Part shown: positions 49,758-58,091 of the stretch, piece after piece | Numbering within the stretch: the stretch's first letter is position 1 | Layout: every line of letters starts with the position of its first letter | Assembly: GCA_963775635.1 (NCBI GenBank) | Contig: CAVZJO010000007.1 | Span: forward strand, 186,001 to 250,000 | Source of the DNA: JALORV01 sp963775635 | GTDB lineage: Bacteria; Pseudomonadota; Gammaproteobacteria; Burkholderiales; Burkholderiaceae_F | Length of the DNA: 64,000 bases | Reading direction: 5' to 3' | The notes under the pieces: model-generated | Database searches by the model: none | Seen by the model: the letters and a program-made list of their open reading frames with translations, nothing else | What the model was told of the DNA's origin: nothing | Translations under genes and position numbers: made by a program

Positions 49758-52130
49758 ATGACAGCAACGCGCCGGTCCGCCACTGCAAAGGCCTTGCTGG
49801 TCGTCACAGCGAGTTCGAGCCTCGCAGCGTTGATCCACCTTGGCGTGCTGCTGCCCTGGTTGGGGCCGCCTGCCCCCGTCTTGGTCGTGGCGTTGTCGGT
49901 CGTGGTCAGCGCCGCCTACGGTGGGCTGTGGGCCGGCCTGCTCGCGACCGCGATCGGCGCGGTCATTGCCGCCAGCGGGCTGGGGCTCGGCGTGAGCAGG
50001 CTTTCCGCGACCCCGGACGAGTTGGCCCGGCTGTCGCTGCTGATTACCGGCTGCGTGATCGCCGCGCTGCTGGCGGCGGCGTTGCGCAAGGCGCGCAAGC
50101 GGTCTGAGAGCGCACGGCTCGCAATCGCCCGCGAGATGGCTGAACGCCAGCTCGCGCAGCAGCGATTGATGGCGAGCGAGGCGCGCTTTCGCGAGCTGAT
50201 TGAATCGCATCCCGACATCGTGTTTGTGGCCGACGCGCTGGGAATTCCGCGCCATGCAAACCGGCGCTGGTTCGAGTTCTCCGGGCAAACCGAACAAAAG
50301 CCGGAGCAGGAACACTGGATCGAACGCGTGCATGACGCCGACCGCGAGCGCGTGCTCGCGGAATGGACGCTTGCGGTCAACACCCAGATGCCGCTGGAGG
50401 CGCGTTGCCGGTTGCGCAGCCAGGATGGCGGCTATCGCTGGTTTCTCGTGCGGGCACGACCGGTGCACGGCGTCGCCGACGAACCGATACTGTGGTTCGG
50501 CGTCGCCACCGACATCGACGCCCAGATGCGCGCCGAAGCGGCGCTGCGAGACCGCGAGGAGCAGCTGCGGCTCGCGCTCGAATCCACCGGCCTCGGAGTC
50601 TTCGAGTTCGAGTTCTGGACGCGGCGGATCGTATGGTCGGATCGCTGCCGTGCGATCTGGGGATTCGATGCCGGCGAGCCGCTGACGATCCGCAAGATCC
50701 GGGATGCGCTGCATCCGGACGACCGCCGCAAGACAGCACGCGCGCTCTCCGGCGTGCGCGACCCCGATGGCAGCGGCGAATTCGCCTTCGAGTTCCGCGT
50801 GCTGCGGCCCGACGGGCAGCAACGCTGGGTCGCAGCGCGCGGCTGCGCCTTCTTCGTGTCGACCGCCGATGGCGACCGCGCGATACGGTGCATCGGCACC
50901 ATGCTCGATTTCACCGAACGCCGCGTCTCGGAGGAACTGCTGCGGCGGAGCGAGCAGCGCCTGCGCGAGGCCGACCGTCGCAAGGACGAGTTCCTCGCCA
51001 TCCTCGCGCACGAACTGCGCAATCCGCTGGCTCCGATGCGAAATGCCTTGCAACTGCTCGAAGCTTCAGCTGCGCAACCCGAAACGTCGCGCTACGCGCG
51101 CAGCGTCCTCGATCGCCAGCTCACACAGATGGTCAGGCTCATCGATGATCTGCTCGATGTCGCGCGCATCACGTCCGGCAAGCTCGAGCTACGGCGCAGC
51201 ACCGTGTCGGTGAGTTCGCTGGCACAAAGCGCAGTCGAGACGGCGCGGCCGCTGATCCGTGAGCGGCATCACGAACTGCGCGTACACCTGCCGCAGTCGC
51301 CGGTCGAGGTGAATTGCGACGAGGCACGCATCAGCCAGGTCCTGTCGAATCTGTTGAACAATGCCGCCAGGTACACGCCGATCGGTGGATTTGTCGAACT
51401 CACCGCACTAGCAGACGAGAGCGAAATTCTCTTCGAAGTGCGAGACAACGGAGTCGGCATTTCACCCGAAGCACTCGACTCGATCTTCGAGATGTTCGCG
51501 CAGGGCGGAGTGACGCCTGCCGCGGGCCATACCGGCCTCGGCGTCGGACTGCCGCTTTCGCGCTCGCTGATTGCCCTGCACGATGGCCAGCTCGAGGCAG
51601 CGAGCGCCGGTCACGGACACGGCACGGTGTTCACCGTCCGGCTGCCGCGCGGAACGCAGCCGATTCTGTCGGCCCTGGCACCGGCCATCCGGCACACGGT
51701 CGACGCTGTCCGCAGCCGCAAGATCCTCGTCGTCGACGACAACCGTGACGCAGCCGACTCGCTGGGCGAACTGATGCGCATCGCCGGACACGAAACCCGC
51801 GTGTGCCACGACGGCTTTCACGCCCTGGCGATGGCCGAGGCGTTTCGTCCCGACGTGGTGCTGCTCGATATCGGCATGCCGCGGATCGACGGGCACGAAG
51901 TCGCCCGTCGCCTGCGGTCCCAGCCGTGGGGACGTCACATGCAAATCGTCGCTCTGTCGGGCTTCGGGCGGCCGGACGACCGTCAGCGATCTATCGACGC
52001 CGGCTGTGACGAGCACCTGACGAAGCCGGTCAGCGATGGCGACCTGCGACGCGCGATATCCGGCCCACCGTCGAAGTCGCCAGCCGTCACGCCTCGCGAG
52101 GCAGGGAACGCAGCCGTTCCAGCGCGCTGA
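49758..52130 (+). CDS. Hybrid histidine kinase (DUF4118-like, two PAS, HisKA, HATPase, REC)
   Basis: 790 residues from ATG 49758 (an ATG at 49719 is possible). Three N-terminal helices (VLVVALSVVVSAAYGGLWAG) are followed by PAS domains (ESHPDIVFVADALGIPRHAN; ALESTGLGVFEFEFWTRRIV), HisKA (FLAILAHELRNPLAPMRNAL), HATPase (NLLNNAARYTPIGGFVELTA) and REC (ILVVDDNRDAADSLGELMRI, VVLLDIGMPRIDG). It closely resembles the kinase at 34119-37253 in its C-terminal half. No Hpt domain. The end overlaps the convergent DUF2383 gene by 44 bp. Confidence 0.93.
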   Translation: MTATRRSATAKALLVVTASSSLAALIHLGVLLPWLGPPAPVLVVALSVVVSAAYGGLWAGLLATAIGAVIAASGLGLGVSRLSATPDELARLSLLITGCVIAALLAAALRKARKRSESARLAIAREMAERQLAQQRLMASEARFRELIESHPDIVFVADALGIPRHANRRWFEFSGQTEQKPEQEHWIERVHDADRERVLAEWTLAVNTQMPLEARCRLRSQDGGYRWFLVRARPVHGVADEPILWFGVATDIDAQMRAEAALRDREEQLRLALESTGLGVFEFEFWTRRIVWSDRCRAIWGFDAGEPLTIRKIRDALHPDDRRKTARALSGVRDPDGSGEFAFEFRVLRPDGQQRWVAARGCAFFVSTADGDRAIRCIGTMLDFTERRVSEELLRRSEQRLREADRRKDEFLAILAHELRNPLAPMRNALQLLEASAAQPETSRYARSVLDRQLTQMVRLIDDLLDVARITSGKLELRRSTVSVSSLAQSAVETARPLIRERHHELRVHLPQSPVEVNCDEARISQVLSNLLNNAARYTPIGGFVELTALADESEILFEVRDNGVGISPEALDSIFEMFAQGGVTPAAGHTGLGVGLPLSRSLIALHDGQLEAASAGHGHGTVFTVRLPRGTQPILSALAPAIRHTVDAVRSRKILVVDDNRDAADSLGELMRIAGHETRVCHDGFHALAMAEAFRPDVVLLDIGMPRIDGHEVARRLRSQPWGRHMQIVALSGFGRPDDRQRSIDAGCDEHLTKPVSDGDLRRAISGPPSKSPAVTPREAGNAAVPAR

Positions 52131-52500
52131 CTCCATCGCTGATACCGCGTCGTACGATGGCGCCGACGTCATGCGGCAGTTCGGCATCGAGCGCGTCACG
52201 GAAGCAGATCAGGGTGCTGCATTCGACCGCTTCCCAGATCGAGTCGATGTCGGCTTGCTGGTACAGCGGCTCGCCCGGCACATCCGGCGGAAACGCTTCG
52301 ACGAATCCCAGCTCACCTCCGCTGCGCTGGAGCTCGCGGGCGATGCCGCGATAGCTCGCCGCACGATCCTGCAAGAGCAGCCGCAAGGATTCCCGCCCCG
52401 CGCTTTGCGCCAGTTGTACTGCCACGCGTTCAGTGTCCCTGCAGGCCGTCAGCACGCGACTCAGCAACTCATCGACTGACTCATCATGGATCTCTAGCAT
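52087..52500 (-). CDS. DUF2383-like four-helix-bundle protein
   Basis: 137 residues, all-helical: SVDELLSRVLTACRDTERVA, LLLQDRAASYRGIARELQRS and ALDAELPHDVGAIVRRGISD. A weaker match to the DUF2383/PA2169 family than its neighbour at 53483-53938. Function unknown; the family has a ferritin-like bundle but no clear metal ligands here. Its 3' end overlaps the convergent kinase. Confidence 0.75.
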   Translation of the reverse strand: MLEIHDESVDELLSRVLTACRDTERVAVQLAQSAGRESLRLLLQDRAASYRGIARELQRSGGELGFVEAFPPDVPGEPLYQQADIDSIWEAVECSTLICFRDALDAELPHDVGAIVRRGISDGVSALERLRSLPREA

Positions 52501-52535
52501 CGAGACACTCCCCTAGCGACTTGTTGTCGATTGCA

Positions 52536-52549
52536 GCAGGCAACGTACC
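52536..52549 (-). promoter_or_regulatory. Possible sigma-54 promoter of the DUF2383-like gene
   Basis: Minus strand GGTACG-TTGC-CTGC: exact spacing, one mismatch in each box. Expected start near 52524, leader about 24 bases. Confidence 0.33.
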
Positions 52550-52617
52550 TGCGCGCTCACGGATTACCGCCCGCGCCCGCCAGCAGTCATCGCGCGCGTC
52601 GCCGCGGGCGCCTGCGA

Positions 52618-53463
52618 TCAGCCGCCCGGTACGGACTTGCTGCCGTATCCGGGAGGATTCGCGGACGGAGATTTCTCAGCCGGCGCAGTCCGCTGGCCCG
52701 TGTCTTGGCCACCGGTGGTGCTGGCTTCGGGAACGAAGCCGCCGGCCTGCCCCGCCGCGTTCGCGAGCTTCAGGCGGTCGCCCGGAACGCCGACCTGCTT
52801 GGCGAGCGTCTGCGCCTGCTGCAGGTGCTCACGCAGATGCGGCAGTGTCTGTTCCGCGTAAGACCTCAACTGCGCGTCGGCGGCCGTGCGTGAAGTCTGA
52901 GTGAACAGCGCCACGGCCTCCTGGTGCGCGGCAACCCCTACCTGCGCTGCGTACTCGCGATCGAAGTCGCGCCCGCTCAAGGCCCGCAGCCGCTCGAGGT
53001 CGGCCGAATGCGTTGCGTTCATCGCCAGCATGTCAGTGATGCCGGCGCTGCGCGCGATCGAGCGCAGTTGATCGCTGATCTTGGTGTGGTCGTCGATCAT
53101 GTGCTGCGCAAACGTCTTGACCACGGCTGCCTGGGTCTTGTCGAGCGCCAGCCGGCTCGTCTCGATCTCGAAGGTGTCGCCGCTGGCGGCCAGGCTCACG
53201 AAATCACGGTCGGCCGCGGCCATCGCTGGCGCTGATGGCGCCGGGATCGACAGTTCCTTTTTCGGCGCGGGCGCGCTCGCTGACGGCGCCCCGCTGACCG
53301 TTGCCGATTTCGTCGTACTACCGGGTGTCGCCTGCGAGCTGCCGCCGACGCCGCGATCCCGATCCCCGCACGCAACGAGCGTCAAGGCCGCGACGACCGC
53401 GGCCGTCAGCGCCATACGATGCAGATCGGGGCCTTGGTTGCTGAGGGTCGGGTCCTCCTTCAT
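52618..53463 (-). CDS. DUF4142 domain lipoprotein
   Basis: 281 residues from ATG 53463, directly behind AGGAGG. A short signal with lipobox (TLVACG) is followed by a Ser/Ala/Pro linker and the DUF4142 domain: AADRDFVSLAASGDTFEIET, VVKTFAQHMIDDHTKISDQL and DREYAAQVGVAAHQEAVALF. The C-terminal 50 residues are Gly/Pro/Ser rich. Ferritin-like periplasmic proteins of this type are stress-induced; function unknown. It follows the DUF2383 gene by 19 bp. Confidence 0.9.
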   Translation of the reverse strand: MKEDPTLSNQGPDLHRMALTAAVVAALTLVACGDRDRGVGGSSQATPGSTTKSATVSGAPSASAPAPKKELSIPAPSAPAMAAADRDFVSLAASGDTFEIETSRLALDKTQAAVVKTFAQHMIDDHTKISDQLRSIARSAGITDMLAMNATHSADLERLRALSGRDFDREYAAQVGVAAHQEAVALFTQTSRTAADAQLRSYAEQTLPHLREHLQQAQTLAKQVGVPGDRLKLANAAGQAGGFVPEASTTGGQDTGQRTAPAEKSPSANPPGYGSKSVPGG

Positions 53464-53482
53464 ACACCTCCTTTCCAAACGA

Positions 53483-53938
53483 TCACGCGGTCGCGATGTT
53501 CATCGTGTCGCGCAACCGCTTGACCTCGTCGTGATTCCGTTGCACCCCTTCGAACTGGCGACGCACGACCGCCTCGACGTCCGATGGCAGGCCCTTTTCG
53601 AGTGCCTTCCGATAGCGGGCCACTGCGACGTCCTCGCTGCGCTCGCATTCGTTCAGCATCGCCTTGTCGTCATTGAGCGCGAGCGTTCCGCGCACAGCTA
53701 TCCAGCCCCGGTGGACGGCACCCGAAGCTGTTCCGCTGGTGTCGGGCTTTCCGCCCAGCCGGGCGACCAGGTCCTGCAGTTCGCGTGCAGCTTCGGAACA
53801 GTCGCGCGCACGACGTGCGAAGAACTGCTTGAGGTCCGCCGAGCGCGCGTGCTCGGCACAGGTCTTGAAACCGTACTCGCCGTCCTTGCAGGTTTCGACC
53901 AGATCATTGAGCGTTTCGGTCAGGTCCTTGCTGTCCAT
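53483..53938 (-). CDS. DUF2383 (PA2169-like) four-helix-bundle protein
   Basis: 151 residues from ATG 53938. Family blocks: LTETLNDLVETCKDGEYGFK, DLKQFFARRARDCSEAAREL, GGKPDTSGTASGAVHRGWIA, LNECERSEDVAVARYRKALE. Ferritin-like bundle proteins of this group are made under stress. It leads a two-gene operon with the DUF4142 lipoprotein. A weak sigma-54-like site lies 116 bp upstream. Confidence 0.9.
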   Translation of the reverse strand: MDSKDLTETLNDLVETCKDGEYGFKTCAEHARSADLKQFFARRARDCSEAARELQDLVARLGGKPDTSGTASGAVHRGWIAVRGTLALNDDKAMLNECERSEDVAVARYRKALEKGLPSDVEAVVRRQFEGVQRNHDEVKRLRDTMNIATA

Positions 53939-54053
53939 TGGTGGTCTCCCTTGGTTGGAAATTGGCACTCAGGTGGGTTCCGGCTCCGGAAAGTCCAGGC
54001 GACTTCCGATGTGCGCATCGTGGTTTCGCGTTGCACACGAACCCTTCGATGTG

Positions 54054-54067
54054 GCAGGCACCATGCC
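54054..54067 (-). promoter_or_regulatory. Weak sigma-54-like site before the DUF2383-DUF4142 operon
   Basis: Minus strand GGCATG-GTGC-CTGC, exact spacing with one mismatch per box. Divergent to the better site at 54078-54091. Confidence 0.28.
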
Positions 54068-54077
54068 CGCAAGCGCT

Positions 54078-54091
54078 GGCACCCCGCTTGC
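54078..54091 (+). promoter_or_regulatory. Sigma-54-type promoter of the glycosyltransferase-DUF2334 operon
   Basis: TGGCACC-CCGC-TTGC, exact spacing, one mismatch. Expected start near 54103, at the ATG of the glycosyltransferase, so the message may be leaderless. Confidence 0.5.
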
Positions 54092-54103
54092 ATGGCGTTG
54101 CTC

Positions 54104-55288
54104 ATGACTGTCAACTCGCGCCTGTCCGTCGAATCGGCTTCCGCGTCCTCACCCGAAGGCGAAGAGCGACCGCACCTGGTCGACGTCACGATGTACTGGA
54201 GCGCCACCGGGGGTGGTGTTGCCCGCTATCTGCGCGACAAGCGCCGCTGGGCCGTGTCGCGCGCAAACTGGCGGCACACCCGCGTCGTTCCGGCTGACTG
54301 TGAAGCGCCGGACTGTCGAATCGGCGGCGTGCGTATCCCGTTCAGCGGCGGCTACCGCTTTCCCATGCTGCGCAACCGGGTCGCCCGCCTGTTGGTGCGG
54401 CTGGAGCCGGATCTGATCGAGGTCGGCGATCCCTTCCGGGTCGCGTGGGCAGGCCTCGATGCCGCGCGCGATCGCGGCGTGCCCGCAGTGACCTTCTGCC
54501 ACTCGAATCTTGCCGATCTCGCGGGGCGCTGGTTTGGATCGGTCGCGCGCAAGGCGATGCGACGTTACCTGCACCACGTTTACATCGGCTTCGATGCGGT
54601 GTTCGCGGCCAGTCGCTGGATGGTGGACGAGGCGCGCGACCTCGGACTCGACAACGTCGTGCACCAGCCTCTTGGAGTCGATCTGGCGACATTCAATCCG
54701 TCGCGGCGGGATCCGCGCTGGCGCAGCGAACTCGGCATTGACCCCAAGACCGTCGTGCTGATTTACGCGGGTCGGTTCGCAAAGGAAAAGAACCCGCGCG
54801 TCCTGAGTGAACTGCCGGCGCGCCTGGGACCCGACCACGTGCTGGTGGCTCTCGGGGCCGGGCCGATGGCGCCGCAGGGGGAACGCATCCGCCTGCTGCC
54901 CTACGCGGCGGACCCTCGCACCGTGGCGAGGGCGCTGGCGAGCGCCGACGTGTTCGTGCACGCCGGAGAGTCCGAGACCTTCGGCCTGGCGCCATTGGAG
55001 GCACTCGCCTGTGGAACGCCGGTCGTCATGCCGGCCCGTGCGGGCCTACTCGACCTGGTCGATGGCAAGGCGGCTTTCGGCGTCCCTCATGCAACCGCCG
55101 ATGCGCTGGCCGAGGCGGTTCGCGCGGTGTGCACTTCGTCGATGGAGTCGACGCGCCGGGCGGCGATCGAGGCGGCGAAGGCGTTCGATCAGCAGGCGAC
55201 GTTTGCACAGCTATTCGCGCGGTACGCAGCGCTGCGATCCGTCAGCGCTTCGACCGACCGCGGCATCGGAGGGCTTCGCCTTGCGTGA
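54104..55288 (+). CDS. Glycosyltransferase family 4/1-type (GT-B fold)
   Basis: 394 residues. N-terminal Rossmann part with YWSATGGGVARYLRD and the GDPFRVAW region; C-terminal nucleotide-sugar part with VVLIYAGRFAKEKNPRVLSE and the EX7E-type block VFVHAGESETFGLAPLEALA. It probably transfers a sugar to a lipid or cell-surface acceptor at the inner membrane. Start ATG 54104 fits the predicted sigma-54 start; ATG 54092 is in frame. It is coupled to DUF2334 by an 8-bp overlap. Confidence 0.88.
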   Translation: MTVNSRLSVESASASSPEGEERPHLVDVTMYWSATGGGVARYLRDKRRWAVSRANWRHTRVVPADCEAPDCRIGGVRIPFSGGYRFPMLRNRVARLLVRLEPDLIEVGDPFRVAWAGLDAARDRGVPAVTFCHSNLADLAGRWFGSVARKAMRRYLHHVYIGFDAVFAASRWMVDEARDLGLDNVVHQPLGVDLATFNPSRRDPRWRSELGIDPKTVVLIYAGRFAKEKNPRVLSELPARLGPDHVLVALGAGPMAPQGERIRLLPYAADPRTVARALASADVFVHAGESETFGLAPLEALACGTPVVMPARAGLLDLVDGKAAFGVPHATADALAEAVRAVCTSSMESTRRAAIEAAKAFDQQATFAQLFARYAALRSVSASTDRGIGGLRLA

Positions 55289-56093
55289 ACCCTTGCATCT
55301 CTGCGTGTCGCTGCACGACGTGGCGCCGGCCACCTGGCTGTCGTGCCAGCGGGTGCTGGCGGCCGTGCGCGAAGTGGCCGACATTCCGATCACCCTGCTC
55401 GTCGTGCCTGCGTACTGGGGGCAGTGCTCGGCACTGGCCCCAGGCTTCACCGAGGCAATGTCGGATCAGCTTGCCCGGGGAAACGAGTTGGCCTTGCACG
55501 GCTACTTCCACCAGGATCTGGGCACTCCGACGTCAGGATTCGACTGGCTGCGGCGTCGCGTCTATACCGCCGGAGAAGGCGAATTCTGGGATCTCACTGA
55601 GTCAGAGGCGTCCGAGAGATTGCTGCTCGGTCAGCGCTGGTTCCACGCCAACGGCTGGCCGCTTGCCGGGTTCGTTCCTCCGGCGTGGCTGATTGGCGCG
55701 GGGGCCTGGAAGGCCGTGCATGGCTTCCCGGCAATCCGCTACGTGACGACCTTCTCGCACATCCACGCAACCCATACCGGCGTGTCGGTCCATGCCCCCT
55801 GTTTGACACTCAGCGTGCGCGCCCCATGGCGCCGCGCACTATCCCTCGTGTGGTCGAACCTCGCACTGCGCCGGTGTCGCGCGACCGTCGTGCGCCTCGC
55901 GCTGCATCCACGCGACGCGGCCTATCCGTCAGTGCGCCGCGCCTGGCAGAGGAAGCTGGAGACGCTGCTGGGCGAGCGCGAGGCAGTCACCAAGGCGGAC
56001 TTCGTCGCGCGCGTCATGCCGCAGCGCCTGGGGCCCGCGGCCGCACGCGGTTACTCGGGCCGGGCATTCGCCGCCAGCCGGGAGCCGATATAA
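55281..56093 (+). CDS. DUF2334 polysaccharide deacetylase-like protein
   Basis: 270 residues from a TTG at 55281 with GGAGGG about 8 bases upstream. Blocks LHLCVSLHDVAPATWLSCQR, NELALHGYFHQDL and LAGFVPPAWLIGAGAWKAVH fit the DUF2334 branch of NodB-like deacetylases, with metal-binding Asp/His in HDVAP and HGYFH. It overlaps the glycosyltransferase stop, so both likely act on one surface glycan or glycolipid. Confidence 0.88.
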   Translation: MREPLHLCVSLHDVAPATWLSCQRVLAAVREVADIPITLLVVPAYWGQCSALAPGFTEAMSDQLARGNELALHGYFHQDLGTPTSGFDWLRRRVYTAGEGEFWDLTESEASERLLLGQRWFHANGWPLAGFVPPAWLIGAGAWKAVHGFPAIRYVTTFSHIHATHTGVSVHAPCLTLSVRAPWRRALSLVWSNLALRRCRATVVRLALHPRDAAYPSVRRAWQRKLETLLGEREAVTKADFVARVMPQRLGPAAARGYSGRAFAASREPI

Positions 56094-56194
56094 GCGCGCG
56101 TTGTGCAAGATTTTCCGCAAACGATGCTCAAAACCCTGGCGAAAGCCGGAAGCTTCCGTCGCGCGCCTGAGTGAGAAAGACATGATTCAAAGTC

Positions 56195-56208
56195 GGCACG
56201 GCAATTGC
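56195..56208 (+). promoter_or_regulatory. Exact sigma-54 promoter with no protein gene behind it
   Basis: GGCACG-GCAA-TTGC, exact match from GG to GC, with C in place of the T before it. Expected start near 56220. Downstream lie only about 110 bp ending in a strong terminator. Confidence 0.72.
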
Positions 56209-56219
56209 TTTATTGAATC

Positions 56220-56330
56220 CGCAACCCATCGTCCTGGAACGTAGGTTGTTCGGTGCTCGACCCTTCCCCCTTCCCTCCCCACGACGTCGGCACCGGTTCC
56301 CAGCCCCGCTACATAGCGGGGCTTTTTTTT
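56220..56330 (+). ncRNA. Candidate sigma-54-dependent C-rich small RNA
   Basis: About 110 nt between a predicted sigma-54 start and a rho-independent terminator, with no ribosome site or open frame. It carries a C/U-rich stretch (about 56262-56282) able to pair with Shine-Dalgarno sequences, a known trait of anti-SD small RNAs. Function and existence are inference; the promoter and terminator are seen directly. Confidence 0.45.
56302..56330 (+). terminator. Rho-independent terminator
   Basis: AGCCCCGCT (56302-56310), loop ACAT, AGCGGGGCT (56315-56323), then T to 56330. Lies 209 bp after DUF2334 and just before the convergent PAP2 gene. Confidence 0.9.
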
Positions 56331-56350
56331 GGCTGGCCGGTGAACTCAGT

Positions 56351-56882
56351 TCAGTAGAGCGCGAGCAGCAGCGAGGCCGTCGCGGCGCCGATCGCCGCAC
56401 CGGCTGCCACGTCGCTCGGGTAGTGCAGTCCGAGAGCCACACGCGAGAGCGCCATCAGCACCGCGACCGGCACGAGCACCCAGACCGTCGGCGGGTAATA
56501 AGCACTCAGGAGGATGGTGAACGTCGTAGCGTGCAGTGCGTGGCCGGAGGGAAAGCTGAACTGGTCGAGCGCCCGGCCGCAGGCGCGGATATCCGGGCAC
56601 TTCACGAACGGCCGCGGCCGCCCGATCTTGCCCTTGACCCAGAGATACAGCGTCAGGTTCGCCGTCTCCGGCGAGCAGCATCTGCGCCGCGACATCCCGG
56701 CCTTCGGTTCCGCCGGCCAGGCCGAGCGCGGCGATGATCACGTACCAGAAGATGCCGTCACCGAGCCAGCTGACCCCGCGCAAGACGGCCACCAGAGCGC
56801 GGTACTGCGAGGCACGATAGACGCGCTGCGCCCAACGGCGGTCGCGTTCGGCCCAAAGCGTGCGCTGGATGCTATGCGGCAT
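56351..56882 (-). pseudogene. PAP2-family phosphatase, one frameshift
   Basis: About 176 residues across two frames. ATG 56882 overlaps the end of the glycosyltransferase by 11 bp. Helix WLGDGIFWYVIIAALGLAGG precedes the break near 56680 (one extra G), then the phosphatase motifs follow: KGKIGRPRPF, FPSGHALHATTF and SRVALGLHYPSDVAAG. PAP2 enzymes dephosphorylate phosphatidic acid or undecaprenyl-PP. No other damage is seen, so a sequence error is possible. Confidence 0.85.
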
Positions 56883-58035
56883 ACGCCGGGGTCGGACGTC
56901 TCGTGCCGTATCGGCACGCGCTCAGGGCCTGTTCGTACTGATCGACGATGGCATCCCAGGAAGCCGCGGCTGCTGCGCGCCGTGCGGCTGCGCGCATCGA
57001 ATCCCGCATCGACACCGATTCCGCTGCGCTGACTGCGTGGCGGCCATGCTCGATGAACTGCTGTTCATCGCCAGGCTGCGCCAGCAGGCCGCTGACACCG
57101 TGTTCAATGTGCACCGATGCCGCCGCCATGTCGTAGGCCACCACGATCAGTCCGGACGCCAGGGCCTCCAGGGTCACGTTGCCGAAGGTCTCGGTCAGGC
57201 TGGGAAACAGGAACACGTCGCCGGAGGCGTAGTGCGCCGCGAGTCGGTCGCCGCGCAGCTCGCCCGCGAAATGGACACCCGGGCCTGCGCTGCGCTCCAG
57301 GGTCCTGCGTAACGGACCGTCGCCGACCATGACAAGTCGCGCGCGCGGCTGACATTCACGCATCGCTGCGAACGTGCGCAGGACCAGCGGCAGATTCTTC
57401 TCGGCGGCAAGGCGACCGACGTGCAGCGCGACCGGGTCATCGGCCTGCACGCCCCACTGTCTCCGAAGTTCCTCACTGCGATGGACGGGCGAGAAGCGCT
57501 TCTCATCGACGCCGCGCCCGATCACTTGCAGATTCCAGAATCCATCGTTGCGCCGTTGCGCCGCCAGCGCCCCGGTCGGCACGAAGGTTCGGTCGGTCGC
57601 GTTGTGGAAATACCTCAGGTACCGGCTCACAAGCCGGCGCATGAAACCGAACCCGTAGTAATCGCTGTAAAGGTCGAAGTTGGTGCGCAGATCGGAAGTC
57701 ACTGGTAATCCCAGCGTGCGTCCCGCCCGGCACGCTGCCCATCCGAGCGGCCCTTCGGTGGCCACGTGGACGACATCCGGCCGCCGTACCTGCCAGCGAC
57801 GTGCCAAACCCGCCATCACCGGCAGTCCGATCCGCAGCGCCCGGTACATCGGCAGCGGCAGCCCAGGGACGCGCCACTCGTCGATGGTGTCGCATCGTGC
57901 TTCGCCGGCCTGCCGCGGCCGAACCAGGTGGACGGAATGGCCGCGCGCGCGCAATCCGTCGACTGCGCGCGCAACGGTGTTCGCGACGCCGTTGAGCTCG
58001 GGCGGATAGGTTTCGGTGACGAACGCGACGCGCAC
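56872..58035 (-). CDS. Glycosyltransferase family 4 (MgtA/PimB-like)
   Basis: 387 residues from a GTG at 58035: RVAFVTETYPPELNGVANTV, VVHVATEGPLGWAACRAGRT, DLRTNFDLYSDYYGFGFMRR and the sugar-nucleotide region VGRLAAEKNLPLVLRTFAAM, FLFPSLTETFGNVTLEALAS. Close to enzymes that mannosylate or glucosylate diacylglycerol. Placement between a phospholipase-D-type synthase and a PAP2 phosphatase supports glycolipid synthesis; this is inference. An in-frame start at 58125 would overlap the previous gene. Confidence 0.9.
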   Translation of the reverse strand: MRVAFVTETYPPELNGVANTVARAVDGLRARGHSVHLVRPRQAGEARCDTIDEWRVPGLPLPMYRALRIGLPVMAGLARRWQVRRPDVVHVATEGPLGWAACRAGRTLGLPVTSDLRTNFDLYSDYYGFGFMRRLVSRYLRYFHNATDRTFVPTGALAAQRRNDGFWNLQVIGRGVDEKRFSPVHRSEELRRQWGVQADDPVALHVGRLAAEKNLPLVLRTFAAMRECQPRARLVMVGDGPLRRTLERSAGPGVHFAGELRGDRLAAHYASGDVFLFPSLTETFGNVTLEALASGLIVVAYDMAAASVHIEHGVSGLLAQPGDEQQFIEHGRHAVSAAESVSMRDSMRAAARRAAAAASWDAIVDQYEQALSACRYGTRRPTPAYAA

Positions 58036-58091
58036 GAAAGCACCGTCAGCAACGCCGGTGCCCAGTGCGTAGCAGGCGCTCTGGCTGCGTG

